A stretch of 22,389 bases of DNA, from assembly GCA_046292445.1 (NCBI GenBank), contig JBKBQT010000035.1, positions 1 through 22,389 on the forward strand, in the 5' to 3' direction. Positions 1 to 7,614 of this stretch are shown here, piece by piece (the stretch's first letter is position 1; each line of letters starts with the position of its first letter). The translations under genes and the position numbers were made by a program. This stretch comes from CALIZF01 sp046292445 (GTDB taxonomy: Bacteria; Pseudomonadota; Alphaproteobacteria; Rhodobacterales; Rhodobacteraceae). Below the pieces are notes generated by a model, which searched no databases, was not told where the DNA came from, and worked only from the letters and a program-made list of their open reading frames with translations.

Positions 1-46
1 TATCAATGGCGCAGCCCGGGGCCGTGCCGAATGCGATCCCCGCCGC

Positions 47-1057
47 TTAGGGGGAATCGGGCTCCGCGTCAAGCGCGGCCAGCATCGCCGTCGCCGCCTC
101 GGACGGGGTCCGGCGCCCCTCGGCGACGGCCGCGCCGAGCGCAGCAAGGGCCGCGCGGGCCGCCGGTGCGTCGAGCCGGGCGAGCAGGCGGGCGCGCACC
201 TCAGCCTCGAACCCCGCGCGCGCCTGCGCCGCACGGCGGGCAGAGCGGAACCCGCGGTCGCTGCGCCATGTGTCGAGCGCCCGCATCGCCGCCCATGCCT
301 CGGGCAGGCCCTCGCCGGTCAGCGCGCTGACCGTCATCGCCAGCGGATAGCCCTCGGGATCCTCCGGGCGCCGGCGCAACAGGCGCAGGGCGCCGGCATA
401 GTCGGCCATGGTCCGCAGCGCGGTCGCCCTGAGGTCGCCATCCGCCTTGTTGACCAGCAGGATATCGGCGATCTCCATGATCCCGCGCTTGACGCCCTGC
501 AGCTCGTCCCCCCCCGCCGGCGCCAGCAGCAGCACGAAGAGATCGGCCATCTCGGCCACCATGGTTTCCGACTGGCCGACCCCCACCGTCTCGATCAGCA
601 CCACGTCGAACCCCGCCGCCTCGCACAGCGCCACCGCATCGCGTGTGCGCCGCGCCACGCCGCCCAGCGCGGCCCGGCTGGGCGAGGGGCGGATGAAGGC
701 GGCCGGATCGCGGCTGAGCCGTTCCATCCGCGTCTTGTCGCCGAGGATCGATCCGCCCGAGCGCACCGAGGACGGATCGACGGCAAGCACAGCGACACGG
801 TGCCCCTGCCCGGTCAGCATCAGCCCGAAAGCCTCGATGAAGCTCGACTTGCCCACCCCCGGCGTGCCCGACAGCCCGATGCGCAGCCCCTGCCGCCCCA
901 GCGGGGCGAGCGCGGCCAGCAGCGCCTCGGCCGCGCGGCGGTGGTCGGGGCGGGTCGATTCGACCAGCGTGACCGCCCGCGCGAGCGCCCGCCGGTCGCC
1001 GGCCGCGAGGCGTGTTGCAAGGTCGGTCACGTCGGGGGCAGGCTCGGGCAGGGTCAT
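47..1057 (-). CDS. meaB: MeaB/ArgK-type G3E GTPase, methylmalonyl-CoA mutase chaperone
   Basis: 336 residues, close to the usual length of the family. It is a cytoplasmic G3E-class GTPase that loads and protects the adenosylcobalamin cofactor of methylmalonyl-CoA mutase (propionate or ethylmalonyl-CoA metabolism). Visible motifs are the Walker A loop GTPGVGKSS at about residues 64-72, VDPSS at 93-97, the switch segment IETVGVGQSE at 155-164 and the guanine-specificity motif NKAD at 203-206. The frame stays open far upstream, but the conserved protein begins at MTLPEPAPDV, so I place the start at the ATG ending at 1057; no strong Shine-Dalgarno is visible there. The gene is divergent from the DUF3108 gene with 135 bases between. 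No mutase gene lies in the window, so the partner is inferred from the family. Confidence 0.93.
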   Translation of the reverse strand: MTLPEPAPDVTDLATRLAAGDRRALARAVTLVESTRPDHRRAAEALLAALAPLGRQGLRIGLSGTPGVGKSSFIEAFGLMLTGQGHRVAVLAVDPSSVRSGGSILGDKTRMERLSRDPAAFIRPSPSRAALGGVARRTRDAVALCEAAGFDVVLIETVGVGQSETMVAEMADLFVLLLAPAGGDELQGVKRGIMEIADILLVNKADGDLRATALRTMADYAGALRLLRRRPEDPEGYPLAMTVSALTGEGLPEAWAAMRALDTWRSDRGFRSARRAAQARAGFEAEVRARLLARLDAPAARAALAALGAAVAEGRRTPSEAATAMLAALDAEPDSP

Positions 1058-1192
1058 CTGAGGGGTCCGGCGGGGATTCGCGCAGGCGGCGCACGCAGGT
1101 GTCATCGCGATTGACGCAGGTTTCGGTTTACTGGACTTGGACGGGGGCTGATGTCCAGTGCTTGCCCCATGTCCGGCAGAAGGCGTGTCACG

Positions 1193-1936
1193 ATGGTCTT
1201 GCGTTTCCGGTCCCTCCCCGCCGTTCTCGGATGCACGGCCGTTGTCGTCGCGCTGGCCTTGCCGGCACCGTTGCGGGCGTCCACGGCTCAGGAAGGCCAG
1301 TTCGACGTGGTGTTTCGCGGCATCGTCGCGGGCCGGGCGACATGGAAGGCGACCGAGGCGCCGGGGGCCTATGCCGTGTCGGCCCTGTTGCAATCGACCG
1401 GGCTGCTGCGCGTCATCGCCGATATCCGCTATGTCGCCGAAGTTGCCGGCGCGCGGTCGGGCGACCGGTTCCTGCCCAGCCGCTATCGGGAAGAGGCAAA
1501 TACCGGTCAGCGTCAGCAGGCGGCCGTGATGGCGTTCCGCCGCGGGGTGCCGGTTGTCGAGAGCGTCTCGCCGCCGCAGCCGCCCGGACCGAACGACCTC
1601 GACCCGGCGCGCGAACGCGGCGTGGTCGATCCGCTCACCGCGCTCTATACCCTGCTGCGCGACGTGCCGGCCGACAAGGCCTGCACGGCGCGGGCAACGG
1701 TGTTCGACGGGCGGCGGCGCAGCCAGGTGTCGCTCAGCCGGCCGCAGGCGAACGGCGACCGGGTGACCTGCGCGGGGGAATACCGGCGGCTGGCGGGGTT
1801 CAGCGATTTCGAGATGAAGGAACGCCAGCGGTTCCCCTTCGCGCTCAGCTATGCGCCGGACGGCAACGGCGGGCTGCGCGTGGTCGAGGTAGTGATCGAA
1901 ACCACCTATGGACCGGCGCGGCTGGTGCGCCGATAA
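1193..1936 (+). CDS. DUF3108 family secreted/periplasmic protein
   Basis: 247 residues. An N-terminal signal peptide is visible: RFR, then the hydrophobic stretch LPAVLGCTAVVVALALPAP, with probable cleavage near RASTA. The mature part opens with FDVVFRGIVAGRATWKA, the beta-strand opening typical of DUF3108 envelope proteins, whose function is unknown. Another in-frame ATG lies at 1151, but the ATG at 1193 has AGAAGG nine bases upstream and gives a normal-length signal peptide, so I prefer it. A TTGACG hexamer at 1111-1116 could be a -35 box, though no good -10 follows. The stop codon is only 7 bases before the GTG of hrpB, so the two are probably co-transcribed and coupled. Confidence 0.82.
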   Translation: MVLRFRSLPAVLGCTAVVVALALPAPLRASTAQEGQFDVVFRGIVAGRATWKATEAPGAYAVSALLQSTGLLRVIADIRYVAEVAGARSGDRFLPSRYREEANTGQRQQAAVMAFRRGVPVVESVSPPQPPGPNDLDPARERGVVDPLTALYTLLRDVPADKACTARATVFDGRRRSQVSLSRPQANGDRVTCAGEYRRLAGFSDFEMKERQRFPFALSYAPDGNGGLRVVEVVIETTYGPARLVRR

Positions 1937-1943
1937 GGCTGGC

Positions 1944-4382
1944 GTGACGCCTGAGCCGCTGCCCATCGACGCCGTCCTGCCCGCCCTCTGCGATGCCATC
2001 GGCGCGCAGGGCGCCGCGGTGCTTCAGGCCCCGCCCGGTGCCGGCAAGACGACGCGGGTGCCGCTCGCGCTGCTGGGTCGGGTGCCGGGGCGGATCGTGA
2101 TGCTCGAGCCGCGGCGCCTCGCCGCCCGCGCCGCGGCCGAACGGATGGCCGAAACGCTGGGCGAGCCGGTCGGGGCTACCGTCGGCTACCGCATCCGCGG
2201 CGAGGCGGCCATCGGCCGCGCCACGCGGATCGAGGTCGTGACCGAAGGCATCCTGACCCGGATGATCCAGTCCGACCCGGACCTGCCCGGGGTCGGCGCG
2301 GTGATCTTCGACGAGTTTCACGAACGGTCCATCCACGCCGATCTCGGCCTTGCCCTCGCGCTCGAGGTGCGAGGGGCGCTGCGGCCCGACCTTGCGCTGG
2401 TGGTGATGTCGGCAACGCTCGACGCAGCGCCGGTCGCGGCGCTGATGGGCAATGCGCCGATCATCACCGCCGAGGGCCGCGCCCATCCGGTCGAGACGCG
2501 CTGGCTGCCCCGCCCGCTGGCCGCGGGCACGCGGCTCGAGGCGGCGATGGCCGATCTGATCGTGCAGGCGGCAGGCGAGACAGCGGGGGGCATCCTCGCC
2601 TTCCTGCCCGGCGAGCGCGAGATCGGGCGGGTCGCGGCCCTCCTGGACGGCCGCCTGCCCGGCGGATGCGTGGTGCAGCCCCTTTACGGCGCGATGCCCT
2701 TCGCCGCGCAGCGGGCGGCGCTGGCGCCGCTGGCCGCCGGGCGCAAGGTGGTGCTGGCGACGGCGATCGCCGAGACGTCGCTGACCATCCCCGACGTGCG
2801 GGTGGTCGTGGATGGCGGGCGGGCGCGGCGGGCGCGGGTCGATCCGGGTACCGGCCTGTCGCGCCTCGTGACCGAGCGGGTCAGCCGGGCCGAGGCCGAA
2901 CAGCGGCGCGGACGGGCGGGGCGGGTTGCGCCGGGGGTGTGCTATCGGCTCTGGGCCCGCGCCGAAGAGGGGGCGCTGCCGCCGCAGGCCCCGCCCGAGA
3001 TCGCCACGGCCGACCTCGCGCCGCTGGCGCTCGATCTCGCGCTCTGGGGCGGCGGGGCGCTGCCGTTCCTCACCCCGCCGCCGGCCCCGGCGCTGACCGA
3101 GGCGCGGGCGCTGCTCGCCGATCTCGGGGCGCTCGATGCGGCGGGACGGATCACCGATCACGGACGGGCCATGGCGCGGCTGCCGGTGCATCCGCGCATC
3201 GCGCATATGCTGATCGTGGTCGGGCGCAGCGCGGCCCCGCTCGCCGCCCTGCTCGAGGACCGCGATCCCCTGCGCGGCGCGCCGCCCGACCTGGCATTGC
3301 GCCTTCTCGCCCTCGATGACCCGAAGGGCTATGCCGCGCGCCACCCCTGGCCCGCCGACCGGGCCGCGGTCGAGCGCATCCGGGCCGAGGCGCGCCGGCT
3401 CGCCCGGCTCGCGCCGGCAGCGGCACCGATGGCACCCGGCGCAATGGCCGCGCTCGCCTATCCCGACCGGATCGGCCTGCGGCGGCCGGGCGAGGCGCCG
3501 CGATGGCTCCTCTCCGGCGGGCGCGGGGCCGAGATGGCGGCAGGCGGCCCGCTTTCGGGCGCAAGGCTGATCGTGGCGACCGATCTCGACGGGCGAGGCG
3601 CCGAGGCGACCGTTCGGCAGGCAGCGGCGCTCGACGAGGCCGACCTGCGGGCAGTCCACGGCGACCGGATCGGCTGGGAAGCGATATGCGACTGGTCGCG
3701 CCGCGAGGGGCGCGTCGTGGCACGGCGACGCGAAAGGCTCGGGGCGCTGGTGCTCGACGACCGGCCCTGGCCCGATGCCCCGGCCGAGGATGTTGCGGCC
3801 GCTGCGCTGGCGGGCCTCGTGGACGAGGGCCTGCCCTGGACGCCCGCCGCAGCGCGGCTGCGCGCGCGGGCCGGCGAGGCGCGGGCTTCGGGTCTCGACA
3901 TACCCCCCGTCGATGACGCCGCGCTGCTGTCCGATCCGTCCTGGCTTCTGCCGGCGCTCGAAGGGCGTCGCACGCGCGCGGCGCTGCGCGGGCTCGACCT
4001 GACCGAGGCGCTCAAGGCCTATCTCGGCCCGGATGCCCTGCGCCGGCTCGACGCGCTCTGGCCGCCGACGGTCGAGACGCCGCTGGGGCGGCGGCTGCCG
4101 GTAGACTATGCCGCCGAGACGCCGGGGATCGAGGCGCGCGTGCAGGAACTGTTCGGCGTGACCGAGCATCCGGTGGTGGGTCCGGACCGGCGGCCGCTGC
4201 GCATTACCCTGTTGTCGCCGGGGGGGCGGCCGGTGGCGGTGACGACCGACCTGCCGGGGTTCTGGCGGGCGGGCTATGCCGCGGTGCGCCGCGACATGCG
4301 CGGGCGCTATCCGCGCCACCCCTGGCCCGAGGACCCGACGGTGGCTGAACCCACGCTGCGGGCAAAACCGCGCGGCACCTGA
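1944..4382 (+). CDS. hrpB: ATP-dependent RNA helicase HrpB
   Basis: 812 residues, matching full-length HrpB. It is a DExH-box (DEAH/RHA) superfamily-2 helicase. Motifs in order: Walker A APPGAGKTT at about 29-37, the DEFH Walker B variant at 123-126, SAT (motif III) at about 156-158, and QRRGRAGR (motif VI) at 320-327. These are followed by the HA2-like region and the long HrpB-specific C-terminal domain (PWPEDP near the end). An in-frame ATG at 1908 lies inside the upstream gene. I prefer the GTG at 1944 because AAGG, overlapping the DUF3108 stop, sits about 6 bases before it. The cellular role of HrpB is poorly known; a role in RNA metabolism is assumed from the family. Confidence 0.94.
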   Translation: MTPEPLPIDAVLPALCDAIGAQGAAVLQAPPGAGKTTRVPLALLGRVPGRIVMLEPRRLAARAAAERMAETLGEPVGATVGYRIRGEAAIGRATRIEVVTEGILTRMIQSDPDLPGVGAVIFDEFHERSIHADLGLALALEVRGALRPDLALVVMSATLDAAPVAALMGNAPIITAEGRAHPVETRWLPRPLAAGTRLEAAMADLIVQAAGETAGGILAFLPGEREIGRVAALLDGRLPGGCVVQPLYGAMPFAAQRAALAPLAAGRKVVLATAIAETSLTIPDVRVVVDGGRARRARVDPGTGLSRLVTERVSRAEAEQRRGRAGRVAPGVCYRLWARAEEGALPPQAPPEIATADLAPLALDLALWGGGALPFLTPPPAPALTEARALLADLGALDAAGRITDHGRAMARLPVHPRIAHMLIVVGRSAAPLAALLEDRDPLRGAPPDLALRLLALDDPKGYAARHPWPADRAAVERIRAEARRLARLAPAAAPMAPGAMAALAYPDRIGLRRPGEAPRWLLSGGRGAEMAAGGPLSGARLIVATDLDGRGAEATVRQAAALDEADLRAVHGDRIGWEAICDWSRREGRVVARRRERLGALVLDDRPWPDAPAEDVAAAALAGLVDEGLPWTPAAARLRARAGEARASGLDIPPVDDAALLSDPSWLLPALEGRRTRAALRGLDLTEALKAYLGPDALRRLDALWPPTVETPLGRRLPVDYAAETPGIEARVQELFGVTEHPVVGPDRRPLRITLLSPGGRPVAVTTDLPGFWRAGYAAVRRDMRGRYPRHPWPEDPTVAEPTLRAKPRGT

Positions 4383-4388
4383 GGCGCG

Positions 4389-4412
4389 CAAATCTTTCGT
4401 CCGAAAGATTTG
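4389..4412. terminator. Perfect hairpin 1 between convergent genes
   Basis: Inverted repeat with 11-base arms (CAAATCTTTCG / CGAAAGATTTG) and a 2-base TC centre, starting 7 bases after the hrpB stop. It is an AT-rich island in very GC-rich DNA. There is no clear run of T after the stem in either direction, so a bidirectional terminator is inferred from position between convergent genes. A protein-binding palindrome or a dispersed repeat is also possible. Confidence 0.6.
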
Positions 4413-4433
4413 CAGCGCGGGCGCGAGGGGCGA

Positions 4434-4459
4434 GAACATCCTTCGTACGAAGGATGTTC
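4434..4459. terminator. Perfect 26-bp palindrome (hairpin 2) between convergent genes
   Basis: Fully self-complementary 26-bp sequence with arms GAACATCCTTCG / CGAAGGATGTTC around a central TA. It lies 21 bases after hairpin 1 and 13 bases before the stop codon of the methyltransferase on the minus strand. It shares the core ATCyTTCGt-cGAArGAT with hairpin 1, so the two look like diverged copies of one element. It probably terminates the minus-strand transcript; this is inferred from position. Confidence 0.6.
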
Positions 4460-4472
4460 GGTCGCCGCCCGC

Positions 4473-5312
4473 TCAGCGCTTGTGGATGACCGCAACCTGG
4501 TCGCGCCGCGCCTTGTCGTAGCGAACCTGAAAGACGAAACATCCCGAGATATCGGGCCGCAGACGGTTGAAGGCGGCGGCGATTGCAGGATCGCCATGCG
4601 CAAAGACACCGGTTTTCAGATAGCTCTGGAACAGGGCGGCCGTCTTGGTGATGCCGGGCTTCTCGTAGGTTTCGGGCTGCCAGCGCAGATCCTCGATGAT
4701 GTAGATCCCGCCGGGCGCCACGCGCGGGAAGATCTCGAGAAAGGCATTCTGCTGGTGGTGGCTGGCGTGGCTTGCATCGTCGATGGCGATGTCGAGCGCT
4801 GGCATTGCCGCCGCGGCGGCGGCAAGCGCGGCGCGGTCGTCCATGTCGCAGCGGACGAAGCGAAAGCGGTCATGCACGAACCACGCGAAATCGGATACAT
4901 CGAGGCCGATCACCGTCGCGGCGCCAAAGTAGTCCAGCCACATGCGCACCGAGGGCAGGTCGGTCGTCGCCCGGTCCGCCGCGGCGCCGCGTTCCGGGCC
5001 GCCGATCTGCAAACCCATCTCGAGGAACGTCAGCGGCCGGTCCCGCAGCGGCTGGAACAGCATGTTGTAAAGCTCGGTATAGCGGTGCTTGGACGAACCC
5101 TTGTCGGACCCGAAGCGGTCGGCAAGGTCGGTCAGGTTGGGCAGGCCGCGGCCTCGGCGGGCTTCGGGCGGCAGGGCGCGGTCGAGCGGCCAGGCGGGTT
5201 CGGGCAGGGGCACAGGGACAGGCGCAAGGTCGCGCGCCCCGCCCGCGGCCGCTTTCGGCTTGCGCGGTGCGGATTTTGCCACCGGCCCTGCTCCTGTTGC
5301 TGACCTTGGCAT
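4473..5312 (-). CDS. Class I SAM-dependent methyltransferase (MycE/TylE-like sugar O-methyltransferase fold)
   Basis: 279 residues. After a Pro/Ala/Lys-rich N-terminal segment of about 55 residues comes LADRFGSDKG (about 63-72) and LEMG (97-100), the SAM-binding motif I. IDDASHASHHQ starts at about 177 and YIIEDLR at about 204. The FGSDKG, IDD-SH and ED signature is that of the metal-dependent macrocin/mycinamicin O-methyltransferase group, where the acidic residues hold Mg2+ near the sugar hydroxyl. I infer an O-methyltransferase acting on a glycan or other hydroxylated substrate; the true substrate cannot be read from sequence. It is followed by two hairpins. A gap of 113 bases separates it from argF, so it may have its own promoter. 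The N-terminal start is uncertain because the low-complexity region is not conserved. Confidence 0.78.
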   Translation of the reverse strand: MPRSATGAGPVAKSAPRKPKAAAGGARDLAPVPVPLPEPAWPLDRALPPEARRGRGLPNLTDLADRFGSDKGSSKHRYTELYNMLFQPLRDRPLTFLEMGLQIGGPERGAAADRATTDLPSVRMWLDYFGAATVIGLDVSDFAWFVHDRFRFVRCDMDDRAALAAAAAAMPALDIAIDDASHASHHQQNAFLEIFPRVAPGGIYIIEDLRWQPETYEKPGITKTAALFQSYLKTGVFAHGDPAIAAAFNRLRPDISGCFVFQVRYDKARRDQVAVIHKR

Positions 5313-5425
5313 GCGCTGTCCCCTCGACCCCTGTCGCGCAGCCTATCCTGTGCGATGCTCCTGCGTCGAGTTGGCCGGCGCCGATCGCGCCGCCCTGTGG
5401 CGCGACCCGCACAACCCTGCGCTGC

Positions 5426-6352
5426 TCAGACCCCGAGGCACCAGCGCAGGATCGCCTTTTGCGCATGCAGCCGGTTCTCGGCCTCGTCGAAGACCACCGA
5501 ATGCGGGCCATCCATCACCTCGGATGTCACCTCGTCGTTCCGATGCGCCGGCAGGCAATGCATGAACAGCGCATCGGGCCGGGCCGCGGCCATCAGCGCC
5601 GCGTTGACCTGATAGGGGCGCAGCTGGTTGTGCCGCCGCTCCTTGGCCGATTCCGGGTCGTGCATGCTGACCCAGGTATCGGTGACCACGAGATCCGCCC
5701 CCGCGACCGCCCGGTGCGGATCGCGCTCGATCTCAACCCGCACGCCCCTGCCGCGGGCAAAGGCGATCCATGCGGGCTCGGGGTCGAGCGTCGGGGGGCC
5801 GGTGAAGGTGAAGTCGAACCCGAACTGCCCCGCCGCATGAAGGAACGACGCGCAGACGTTGTTGCCATCGCCCGACCACACGACCTTCTTCCCCGCGATC
5901 GACCCGCGATGTTCCTCGTAGGTCATCACATCGGCCATGATCTGGCAGGGATGGGTGCGGTTGGTCAGGCCGTTGACGACCGGCACGCTCGCGTGTTCGG
6001 CCATCTCGAGCAGCGTCGCCTCCTCGAAGGTGCGGATCATGATGAGATCGACATAGCGCGACAGGACGCGCGCGGTGTCGGCGATGGTCTCGCCATGGCC
6101 GAGCTGCATTTCCTTGCCCGACAGCACCATCGTCTCGCCGCCCATCTGGCGCACGCCGACGTCGAAGCTGACGCGGGTGCGGGTCGAGGGTTTCTCGAAG
6201 ATGAGCGCGACCATCCGCCCCGCAAGCGGCTGGTCGGCATCGCGCATGCCGCGCGGGCGGCCGGCGCGGGCGCGCTTCATGGTCTGGGCGCTGTCGATCA
6301 TCGACCGCAGGTCGGCCGGGTCAGTGACGTGGATATCGAGGAAATGCTTCAT
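5426..6352 (-). CDS. argF: Ornithine carbamoyltransferase
   Basis: 308 residues, the standard length. It catalyses carbamoyl phosphate + ornithine to citrulline in arginine biosynthesis, in the cytoplasm. Carbamoyl-phosphate motif STRT is at residues 56-59, HPCQ at 134-137, the ornithine loop DTWVSM at 225-230 and HCLP with the catalytic Cys at 265-268. The frame is open further upstream, but MKHFLDIHV at the ATG ending at 6352 is the usual N terminus, with AAGAG about 8 bases before it. It lies 50 bases downstream of the RTX gene, and argD lies beyond that. So the arg pair is split by an unrelated gene but could still be one transcript. Confidence 0.96.
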   Translation of the reverse strand: MKHFLDIHVTDPADLRSMIDSAQTMKRARAGRPRGMRDADQPLAGRMVALIFEKPSTRTRVSFDVGVRQMGGETMVLSGKEMQLGHGETIADTARVLSRYVDLIMIRTFEEATLLEMAEHASVPVVNGLTNRTHPCQIMADVMTYEEHRGSIAGKKVVWSGDGNNVCASFLHAAGQFGFDFTFTGPPTLDPEPAWIAFARGRGVRVEIERDPHRAVAGADLVVTDTWVSMHDPESAKERRHNQLRPYQVNAALMAAARPDALFMHCLPAHRNDEVTSEVMDGPHSVVFDEAENRLHAQKAILRWCLGV

Positions 6353-6402
6353 GATCGGGCTCTTGGGGCGATGCGCAGACGGACTGCGCAGCGCGGCGGG
6401 GG

Positions 6403-7524
6403 TCACAGCGTGATGAGATCCATCCGGTCGGCGATGTCGGCGGCGTTCTCGATCCCGACGAGGATGACGGCCGAGCTTGCGCCAAAGCGCAGCGCGGCAT
6501 GGCCGTCGATCTTGGTGGCAAAGCGGCTCAGCATGTCGTCCACATCCGTGCCGAAAGGGGTGTTGCCGCTCTGGATGAAGGTGAGGCTGTCGCGTTCGGC
6601 GCGCGAGAAATCCATCACGCGGGTGAAGCCGTCGCCCTCGACATAGACGAACGTATCGGCGCCCGCGTTCCCGTAGAGCTGGTCGCTTCCCGCGCCGCCG
6701 TTGAGCGTGTCGCGCCCCTTGCCGCCGACCAGCGAATCGTTGCCCCGCCCGCCCGACAGATCGTCGTTGCCGCCGCCGCCGCGGATCGTGTCGTTGCCAT
6801 CGCCGCCATCGGCCATGTCATGGCCCGGACCGGCGAGGACGCGGTCGTTGCCGGCCCCGCCCTCGAGCGTATCGTTGCCCCGGCCGCCGTTGAGCGTGTC
6901 GTTGCCCAGATCGCCGCGCAGCAGGTCGTTGCCGCCATTGCCTTGCAGGTTGTCGTCCCCGACGCTGCCGTCAAGCGTATCGTCGCCGACGCCGCCCTTC
7001 ATCGTGTCGTTCAGCAGGCTTCCCGCGATATAGTCGTCGCGCCGCGTGCCGGCCATGTTGCGCGAGGGCGGCGTGCCGGTGAAGGCCTCGCCGTTCACGA
7101 CCGGGGCATGGGCCAGCAGTGTGTCCAGCGTCCAGCCCTCGGCGAAGGTGCGCGCCTGCGGCGCATCGCCGGCAAATTCGATTACGGCAAGCGGCCCCGT
7201 TTCGCCGCCCTCTGCGTCCGGCACGAGGATCGTCACGCGGCTCAGCCGCGCGAGCGATGCCTCGGCGACCCAGTCGATCTGGGCGAAGATGTCGTCGAAC
7301 TCCTCCTGCGTGAGGCGATCGGGGAAATCGCCCTCGAGAATGGCAAGCACCCCGGTCTCGAAATTGAACACGCTCACCGTCGCCGGGCTTTCACCCGGTC
7401 CGGCCGCACCGACGCCGCCGAAGAGATCGAACTGCCAGCGCGGCATCTTCAGGCCAGACCCGCCCAACGGGACGGGCAGCGGCGGGTCGCTTGCGCGCGA
7501 CAGGAGCGTAACGGAAACGGCCAT
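6403..7524 (-). CDS. RTX (hemolysin-type) calcium-binding protein
   Basis: 373 residues. Residues 1-155 are unrecognised, with no Sec signal peptide and an acidic stretch. About residues 159-292 hold roughly a dozen glycine- and aspartate-rich nonapeptides of the GGxGxDxL type (for example GGAGNDRVL, GGRGNDSLV), which fold into a Ca2+-binding parallel beta-roll. This ends in ADTFVY and MDFSRAERDSLTF, similar to the C-terminal region of serralysin-type RTX proteins. Such proteins leave the cell by a type I secretion system using a C-terminal signal; no T1SS genes are in the window. I chose the ATG at 7524 because AGGGAG lies about 7 bases upstream. No catalytic motif is visible, so the role (adhesion, matrix, S-layer-like) is open. 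It sits between argD and argF. Confidence 0.9.
   Translation of the reverse strand: MAVSVTLLSRASDPPLPVPLGGSGLKMPRWQFDLFGGVGAAGPGESPATVSVFNFETGVLAILEGDFPDRLTQEEFDDIFAQIDWVAEASLARLSRVTILVPDAEGGETGPLAVIEFAGDAPQARTFAEGWTLDTLLAHAPVVNGEAFTGTPPSRNMAGTRRDDYIAGSLLNDTMKGGVGDDTLDGSVGDDNLQGNGGNDLLRGDLGNDTLNGGRGNDTLEGGAGNDRVLAGPGHDMADGGDGNDTIRGGGGNDDLSGGRGNDSLVGGKGRDTLNGGAGSDQLYGNAGADTFVYVEGDGFTRVMDFSRAERDSLTFIQSGNTPFGTDVDDMLSRFATKIDGHAALRFGASSAVILVGIENAADIADRMDLITL
6649..7050 (-). repeat. RTX nonapeptide-coding repeat region
   Basis: Degenerate 27-base units encode the GGxGxDxLx repeats of the RTX protein, about a dozen in a row. The repeats are in the protein pattern more than in exact DNA identity, so this is a coding repeat and not a tandem DNA array. 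It is a likely spot for copy-number variation between strains. Confidence 0.8.
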
Positions 7525-7574
7525 CTCAATTCTCCCTGACAAACCTGTCCTGCGAGGCTACGCCCTATGCCCTT

Positions 7575-7589
7575 GCGGCACAACGCCGC
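7575..7589. other. Small GC hairpin between argD and RTX gene
   Basis: GCGGC / GCCGC arms with a 5-base ACAAC loop, in the 90-base gap after the argD stop. It could slow or partly terminate transcription into the RTX gene, but the stem is short and has no T run. Confidence 0.3.
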
Positions 7590-7614
7590 GGCATCGGGGG
7601 CAACCGGGGGGCGC

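Noticed and set aside
1058..1999. Long open extension upstream of meaB on the minus strand
   Set aside because: The frame lies antisense to the DUF3108 gene, has low-complexity Arg/Pro-rich content, and the MeaB family starts at about 1057.
1845..4439. 864-residue open frame antisense to hrpB
   Set aside because: It is a shadow frame caused by high GC at third codon positions; the plus strand carries all helicase motifs.
4772..6646. 624-residue open frame on the plus strand across the methyltransferase and argF
   Set aside because: It is Arg/Ala-rich with no motifs and lies antisense to two genes with clear catalytic residues.
6649..7050. CRISPR array or tandem DNA repeat
   Set aside because: The period is 27 bases with degenerate units and no constant repeat and spacer structure; it codes for RTX nonapeptides.
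6499..7539. Plus-strand frame with repeated VVA-type units
   Set aside because: It is the antisense reading of the RTX repeats; the periodicity comes from the real minus-strand protein.
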